Shown here: positions 21,877 through 26,132 of the stretch, in pieces
Layout of the letters: each line of letters opens with the position of its first letter
How positions within the stretch are numbered: the first letter of the stretch is position 1
Assembly (NCBI GenBank): GCA_963640465.1
Contig: CAVHYP010000038.1
Location: 1-26,132, forward strand
Reading direction: 5' to 3'
Length of the DNA stretch: 26,132 bases
Source of the DNA: Colivivens sp963640465
GTDB lineage: Bacteria > Bacteroidota > Bacteroidia > Bacteroidales > Bacteroidaceae
Program-made: the position numbers and the translations under genes
Notes under the pieces: model-generated
What the model was told of the DNA's origin: nothing
Seen by the model: the letters and a program-made list of their open reading frames with translations, nothing else
Database searches by the model: none

Positions 21877-21919
21877 AAAATATGGATTGTCGCGGCATTA
21901 TGCCACACTCAATTGTCAA

Positions 21920-22921
21920 CTATTTACATTTCAGTACTTGTCCTCGAGTGATGTGACTGTTCGGCTTCAGACCGTTCAACTTGCATAGCTGACTCAATGT
22001 CAAACCGTGGTTGACCGCAATGCGATAAAGGTTGTCACCATCCTTCACGATGTAGGTTGCCTCGTCGTTCACTGCCTCTGTGTTTGAAGACGAGAGCTTG
22101 GTAGATGCAGGAGTCTTGCTTTCCTGCATTGAGGCATTTGCTTGATGCTTCAGGCTTGGCGAGATGAACGAATATTCTTCTACGCCGTCATCCTCAGGCT
22201 CTGCTGTCAGTGCACTTGCAACTGCCGTAGTCTTTGAGTTCTGCACTCTGCCAGTGTTCACTACATAGAAATCGCCCACAACGTCCTGTGATTCGAAGTC
22301 AAACATCTTGGCAGGGTCGATAGCCTTGCCCAATAGGCGGGTTTCAAAGTGGAGGTGGGAACCAGAAGAACGGCCTGTGCTACCGCCAAGTCCTATTGGC
22401 TGTCCTGCACGCACAATCTGGTCTTCCCTTACGAGCTGCTTGCTCAAGTGTCCGTACAGAGTTTCAAGTCCATTTGGATGACGAATCACAACGTAATAAC
22501 CCCAACCGCCGGCATTGAACTTGGTGATTCTCACCTTACCATCGAACGCAGCGTAGATTGTGTCACCAGTATAGACCTTGATGTCAAGTCCTCTGTGCTG
22601 ACCGCCCCATCGTGCGCCATACTTCGATGTCACCTTTCTGCTTGGGGTTGGCATTGCGAAGCCTCGCAAGTCCACCTTGAAGTTTGGAGGAAGCACCCCC
22701 GGAGCAACCAGAGCAGACTTGTTGTCCCATGTGGAATAGATGCTTCCGGCAGGATTGTGCAGGTCTACAAAGGCTGGGGTATTGTTGATTTTGATTGCCT
22801 TCAAGTCCGTCAGTTTCTTGTCCGACGGGGCTCTGTTCGCCAACAGGTCCTGTGCGGATGCGTTGAATGACGACATTGTCATAGCAACCAAAGCGATTGT
22901 TTTTACTATAATTCTCAGCAT
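21920..22921 (-). CDS. Secreted M23-family peptidoglycan endopeptidase with LysM domain
   Basis: 333 residues. Signal peptide (cleavage about A23|Q24), a 60-residue lead-in, an M23 (LytM/lysostaphin-type) peptidase domain (about 95-205), a linker, and a C-terminal LysM domain (about 289-333, YIVKDGDNLYRIAVNHGLT). The M23 zinc ligands are all present: H109 and D113 in QHRGLDI and H191 in SHLHFE; H158 in YGHLS and H189 complete the site. So it is predicted active, unlike regulatory LytM proteins that lack these residues. The LysM module would hold it on peptidoglycan in the periplasm. It follows ndk by 77 bp with no clear promoter, so it may be read through from ndk. Confidence 0.93.
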   Translation of the reverse strand: MLRIIVKTIALVAMTMSSFNASAQDLLANRAPSDKKLTDLKAIKINNTPAFVDLHNPAGSIYSTWDNKSALVAPGVLPPNFKVDLRGFAMPTPSRKVTSKYGARWGGQHRGLDIKVYTGDTIYAAFDGKVRITKFNAGGWGYYVVIRHPNGLETLYGHLSKQLVREDQIVRAGQPIGLGGSTGRSSGSHLHFETRLLGKAIDPAKMFDFESQDVVGDFYVVNTGRVQNSKTTAVASALTAEPEDDGVEEYSFISPSLKHQANASMQESKTPASTKLSSSNTEAVNDEATYIVKDGDNLYRIAVNHGLTLSQLCKLNGLKPNSHITRGQVLKCK

Positions 22922-22998
22922 AGTTTATTAGTTTCTTTGTAAGATAGACACCAGAATGCCTATATGGTTTAATTATCGTATCTCCTCACTGCGCCCAA

Positions 22999-23460
22999 CT
23001 AATACTCGTCGTTTGCATAAAGGAATTGGAATGCAGCTGGCTTGTAGTCGAAGATTTCATCTGCGTTGAAGAATCTTGCAAGCTCTATTGCAGCATTTTC
23101 AGGAGAGTCGGATGTATGGATAATGTTTTCCTGGAAACTCATGCCATAGTCACCGCGTATCGTACCAGGAGCTGCCTTACGGCCATTCGTGCTGCCTGTC
23201 ATTGCACGGACTGTCTCCACTGCATCAACACCTTCATAACAACAGCACACCACCGGTGCAGCCATCATTGAGTTTTTAATACGTTGGAAGAATGGCTTTG
23301 AAACCAAATGAGCATAATGCTTGTCAAGTATCTCATCTGTCAGTTGCATCATCTTCATTCCGCAAAGTCTAAGACCTTTGCGTTCGAATCTCGCTGTCAC
23401 CTCGCCTACCAGTGCTCTCTGCACTGCGCTCGGTTTGAGTATTACAAGGGTTTTCTCCAT
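22999..23460 (-). CDS. ndk: Nucleoside diphosphate kinase
   Basis: 153 residues. It transfers the gamma phosphate of ATP to nucleoside diphosphates through a phosphohistidine. K9 in ILKPSAV, the ALVGEV segment, TNGRKAAPGTIRGDYG (91-106) and the active-site H115 in NIIHTSDSPENA are all visible. An AAPVVCCCYEG segment replaces the usual GPVVAMVWEG strand, with three Cys in a row. It has its own full-consensus promoter. Confidence 0.97.
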   Translation of the reverse strand: MEKTLVILKPSAVQRALVGEVTARFERKGLRLCGMKMMQLTDEILDKHYAHLVSKPFFQRIKNSMMAAPVVCCCYEGVDAVETVRAMTGSTNGRKAAPGTIRGDYGMSFQENIIHTSDSPENAAIELARFFNADEIFDYKPAAFQFLYANDEY

Positions 23461-23516
23461 TGTGTCCGTTTACAAATTTATTACTCTGACTTGCGACTAT
23501 CAATCATTAATCGTGA

Positions 23517-23547
23517 CAAAGTTAACAACTTTATTTGACGCGACAAA
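23517..23547 (-). promoter_or_regulatory. ndk promoter
   Basis: On the minus strand TTTG (23547-23544) and TAACTTTG (23524-23517) are 19 bp apart, a full consensus match. The ndk ATG is 57 bp downstream. Confidence 0.75.
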
Positions 23548-23666
23548 ACTTCCGGAGGTCTTTTTATTATTTATTTGCATAATGGAAGCATCAAACAGCG
23601 TCTGCAACAACTTGTGTTATCCCGACTTTGCAAACAGATCGCCACAAGACAGATGCAGACGAAGCC

Positions 23667-23855
23667 CTACTTTTCCAGCATTCCATCGACATCTTCCTCC
23701 ACATGCCTGAGTCTGTTTTCACAGAACGCCAACAGCATTTTTGCCTCTTTCAGCTTCTCCGTCAGTTCGTCAACATCTATCTTTCCCGAACTTATTTGGC
23801 TGGTAATGACTTCTAGTTTAGCCATTGCATCCTTGTATGTCATTTTCTCATCCAT
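23667..23855 (-). CDS. xseB: Exodeoxyribonuclease VII small subunit
   Basis: 62 residues, typical length. MTYKDAMAKLEVITSQISSG and DVDELTEKLKEAKMLLAFCENRL form the two-helix hairpin of XseB; E15 and the ISSGKIDVDEL turn fit the family. Several small subunits coat the large XseA subunit to form the nuclease that degrades single-stranded DNA. It starts six bases after the xseA stop, so the genes are coupled. An alternative start at residue 5 (MTYKD) cannot be excluded. Confidence 0.93.
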   Translation of the reverse strand: MDEKMTYKDAMAKLEVITSQISSGKIDVDELTEKLKEAKMLLAFCENRLRHVEEDVDGMLEK

Positions 23856-23861
23856 AGTCTG

Positions 23862-25097
23862 TTATTCTTTCACCACTGATTTCACTTTTCCTTTCTTCAA
23901 TGTTATCTCGAGTTCGTCGCCGTCTGCCAGCAACGAGGCATCACGTATTGCCTTACCCTTAAACCGGGCTATGCTGAAGCCAAGTTTCAACAGATGGGCT
24001 GGGTCGGCACCATCCAGCTGGGCAGAAAACAGCTTCAACCGATACTTTTCCCTTTCCATCACCGTCCGTATCGAATTCCGCACCTCAGTCTTTATCTGCG
24101 CAAGTCTGTGGCAATGGTTGGCGCTGAACAGCCGCACTAGAGCCGGAAGATTGCCGGTAATGCCCTCCAAACGCAGGCGTTCGCCATGAAGCATGCCCTG
24201 TACCCCATCTGAAAGCGCCTGGCGCAACAAATCGATCCGCACGAACTGTTCCTCTCCAAGTCGTATAATAAACTCGGCAGCAGCAGTAGGAGTCTTCACA
24301 CGGGTGTGGCTTATCATGTCAATCACAGTGTCGTCACGTTCATGTCCTATTCCCGTAATAATCGGAAGCGGGAAGTTTGCCACATTCTCAGCCAACCGCA
24401 AGTTGTCGAAACCCGTAAGGTCTGAAGTAGCACCTCCTCCGCGGACTATCACCACAACGTCCCACCGTTCTCTCTCTTCCGCAATGCGGTCGAGCGCATC
24501 TATCACCGTCTGTTCCACTCTCTCACCCTGCATCACAGCCGGAAACAACTGCACCTTGTATGCCAGTCCATAGCTGTTGCCATGCAGTTGGTTGACAAAG
24601 TCGCCCCATCCGGCAGCACCTTCCGACGAGATGACGGCTATTCGCTGCACAAGCAGAGGCATAGAGAGTTCCTTGTTGAGGTCTGCCACACCTTCTTCTT
24701 CAAGCCGGCGCATGATCTCCTGTCGCTTTCGCGCAATATCGCCTAGGGTGAAGGTTGGGTTTATGTCCACCACATTCAGTGAATAGCCATATTGTTCGTG
24801 AAACGAGACCTCCACCAGCACCATCACCTGCATTCCAACACTCAGCGACTGCCCCGTGGTACGCTCGAAGTAAGGCTTTATCAACGCCCACTTTCGGCCC
24901 CACACCTGTCCTCTCGCCTTTGCGTCGAACGTGTTGCCAGTATCCGACTTCTGCACAAATTCCAAATAGCAATGAGGTCCGCGTTCAGCCACCGAACTCA
25001 GTTCTGCCTGAACCCACACCGGTTCACAAAAAGCCTCCTCAAGCACCAACCGCACTTGTGAGTTCAGTTCATATAAAGTAAGACATCTGTCTGCCAT
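23862..25097 (-). CDS. xseA: Exodeoxyribonuclease VII large subunit
   Basis: 411 residues. It cuts single-stranded DNA from both ends during repair and recombination. An N-terminal OB-fold for ssDNA binding (about 5-105; VWVQAELSSVAERGPHCYLEF) is followed by the catalytic domain with ISSEGAAGWGDF (156-167), IVRGGGATSDLTGFDN (217-232) and GIGHERDDTVIDMISHTRVK (249-268), then a coiled-coil region (about 280-360) that carries the small subunits and a short C-terminal domain. The OB region has a short insertion (KSDTGNTFDAKARGQVWGRK) common in Bacteroidetes. It forms an operon with xseB; the hypothetical gene upstream ends 113 bp before it. Confidence 0.96.
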   Translation of the reverse strand: MADRCLTLYELNSQVRLVLEEAFCEPVWVQAELSSVAERGPHCYLEFVQKSDTGNTFDAKARGQVWGRKWALIKPYFERTTGQSLSVGMQVMVLVEVSFHEQYGYSLNVVDINPTFTLGDIARKRQEIMRRLEEEGVADLNKELSMPLLVQRIAVISSEGAAGWGDFVNQLHGNSYGLAYKVQLFPAVMQGERVEQTVIDALDRIAEERERWDVVVIVRGGGATSDLTGFDNLRLAENVANFPLPIITGIGHERDDTVIDMISHTRVKTPTAAAEFIIRLGEEQFVRIDLLRQALSDGVQGMLHGERLRLEGITGNLPALVRLFSANHCHRLAQIKTEVRNSIRTVMEREKYRLKLFSAQLDGADPAHLLKLGFSIARFKGKAIRDASLLADGDELEITLKKGKVKSVVKE

Positions 25098-25210
25098 TTG
25101 TTTTCTTTCTGCAACTTGTTTCTGTCAAATTCCGTATATATAATAAGGAGAGACCTTCCGTTTCCTGCCGCACTCTGCGTTCTTCCTTTTCAATTATCAC
25201 CTCCACGTCA

Positions 25211-25906
25211 TCACACTTGAGGACGTTTCCCATGCAGCACCCGCAGGAAATTGTCATACGATCGGTCGATGTAACTCAGTTCGTAGGGTTCGATGCAAAG
25301 GGAGAACGAGCTCTTGATGTCGTCCATGCCAAAGTAAATCTTCAGGATACTTGCCATATTGAACGACAGGTCATCGCACTTCTTCATTATCGCGAGGCAA
25401 ACCGCACGCAAAAGTTGCCGGTTGTCCGGCACCCTCTTCAGCACCTCAAACAATGCATAATAGGCATGCGGAGAGTTCTCCTTCACCAGCACAGCCGCAC
25501 AGTTCCTCTCGTCCGTAAAATTCATCAACCGAAAGAGCGAGAGAATCTGACCGGCAGTAGTGAGCAGCGGCACAGCCATCCTCACCACCTTTGCTCCCGA
25601 CTCAGGCAACGTCTGCCGCATCCACAGAGCTAATTCCTTTGCTTTCGGGCAGTCGAAGTCAATCTGTCCCGATCTCGCTAAGTTTCTTACAGAGGAAATG
25701 CACGGGAGGAACGACTGCTGCCTATACATCAACAGATGCAGGTAAGCATCCCAAAAGTCATCGTTCGACAATGTAGGCATGACCGACGTACGGACCAATG
25801 TCTCAGTCCGTCTGAAGTCTGCGTTCGACATCTTCGCGAACATATTCTCCAGTCCGTTCCAGTCCTTCATCCCTATCAGTGTCTGTATCGAATTCTTATT
25901 TACCAT
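25211..25906 (-). CDS. Helical protein of unknown function
   Basis: 231 residues from ATG 25906, which follows a -7 box at 25938-25945. No signal peptide or membrane helix is evident, so it is probably cytoplasmic. The sequence is mostly helical, with leucine-rich stretches (WDAYLHLLMYRQQSF, RMAVPLLTTAGQILSLFRLM, AYYALFEVLKRVPDNRQLL) suggestive of HEAT/TPR-like packing. I recognise no domain; such proteins are conserved in Bacteroidales next to xseA in my recollection, unverified. It ends HGKRPQV at 25211; a coding-like segment continues in another frame just beyond the stop. Confidence 0.8.
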   Translation of the reverse strand: MVNKNSIQTLIGMKDWNGLENMFAKMSNADFRRTETLVRTSVMPTLSNDDFWDAYLHLLMYRQQSFLPCISSVRNLARSGQIDFDCPKAKELALWMRQTLPESGAKVVRMAVPLLTTAGQILSLFRLMNFTDERNCAAVLVKENSPHAYYALFEVLKRVPDNRQLLRAVCLAIMKKCDDLSFNMASILKIYFGMDDIKSSFSLCIEPYELSYIDRSYDNFLRVLHGKRPQV

Positions 25907-25937
25907 TGCCTCGCCAATACTTATTCGCCCAACACTG

Positions 25938-25945
25938 CAAATTTA
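25938..25945 (-). promoter_or_regulatory. Promoter -7 box (TAAATTTG) of the helical protein gene
   Basis: The minus strand reads TAAATTTG, matching TAnnTTTG, 31 bp upstream of the ATG at 25906. The -33 region has only a partial match (GTTT about 19 bp upstream). It may also serve xseA and xseB downstream. Confidence 0.55.
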
Positions 25946-26059
25946 CACATTTTCCGGGAAACACCAGCGCCATTGCATCAAAAAAAAGTGAAAGAGCAGT
26001 GGTAAGCAGACAGAAGCTCGGGCAATATTATAATACTCCCTCGTTTTTAGACACCCACA

Positions 26060-26091
26060 TTTGGACAATTAAATAAATATGATTACCTTTG
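26060..26091 (+). promoter_or_regulatory. Promoter of the gene at the right edge
   Basis: TTTG (26060-26063), 20 bp, TACCTTTG (26084-26091): a full match to the Bacteroidetes consensus, pointing right, with an ATG 22 bp downstream. Confidence 0.75.
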
Positions 26092-26113
26092 TGGGCAAAT
26101 TAACACAATCAAA

Positions 26114-26132
26114 ATGGGACGTATGTCAAAAT
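26114..26132 (+). CDS. Start of a gene cut by the window edge
   Basis: ATG at 26114 reads MGRMSK before the window ends; a second in-frame ATG is at 26123. It is placed correctly after the promoter at 26060-26091. Six residues do not allow identification. Confidence 0.45.

Noticed and set aside
23599..23661. 8-bp inverted repeat CGTCTGCA / TGCAGACG between xseB and ndk
   Set aside because: The arms are 47 bases apart with no T-tract on the minus strand, so it is not a convincing terminator.

Overview
The window looks like chromosomal DNA of a Bacteroidales bacterium, most likely Prevotella or a close relative. The protein families and gene order are typical of that group. Nearly every leading gene has the Bacteroidetes promoter -7 motif TAnnTTTG, often with a TTTG about 19-20 bp upstream. 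Most starts lack a Shine-Dalgarno sequence. Exported proteins show the 'A|Q' signal-peptide junction common in this phylum. There is no sign of phage, transposon, CRISPR array, rRNA or tRNA. A run of ten N (7658-7667) marks an assembly join.

Region 1 (1-4710, plus strand) is an accessory locus of exported proteins built around the SUMF1/FGE-sulfatase fold. It holds the tail of one SUMF1 protein, then a four-gene operon: a secreted DUF6935-like protein, a secreted protein with two SUMF1 domains, and two SUMF1 lipoproteins. None of the four complete SUMF1 domains has the two-cysteine active site of true formylglycine-generating enzymes. Leader sequences are shared between neighbouring genes, which points to local duplication and module shuffling. 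Region 2 (4838-8521, minus) is one large secreted, modular polysaccharide-lyase-like enzyme: LamG, alginate-lyase-type domain, Ig-like repeats, a lectin-like domain and a C-terminal dockerin-like module. It is convergent with region 1.

Region 3 (8885-15095) is housekeeping. It contains gdhA, a small membrane protein, the rpsF-rpsR-rplI operon, the metF-holB pair on the minus strand, and rplS. Region 4 (15383-21794, minus) holds a small acidic, tyrosine-rich lipoprotein and a long probable operon: DUF1599 protein, DoxX/BT_3928-type membrane protein, tpiA, SPOR protein, folE, dnaG. Region 5 (21920-25906, minus) holds a LysM/M23 peptidase, ndk, xseB, xseA and an unrecognised protein. A new plus-strand gene begins at the right edge.

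The most unusual non-coding signal is a pair of degenerate tandem arrays with a 22-23 bp unit (about 12271-12494 and 15223-15332). Each lies between convergent genes. They share the unit length and a TACAACC-like start, and the second array contains the perfect palindrome ACAACCGGTTGT. Other signals include a 14-bp palindrome over the gdhA -33 box, several apparent TTG/ATG starts that fall inside or beside promoter -7 boxes and should be moved downstream, and evidence that the N-run hides a 5-bp contig overlap rather than missing sequence.
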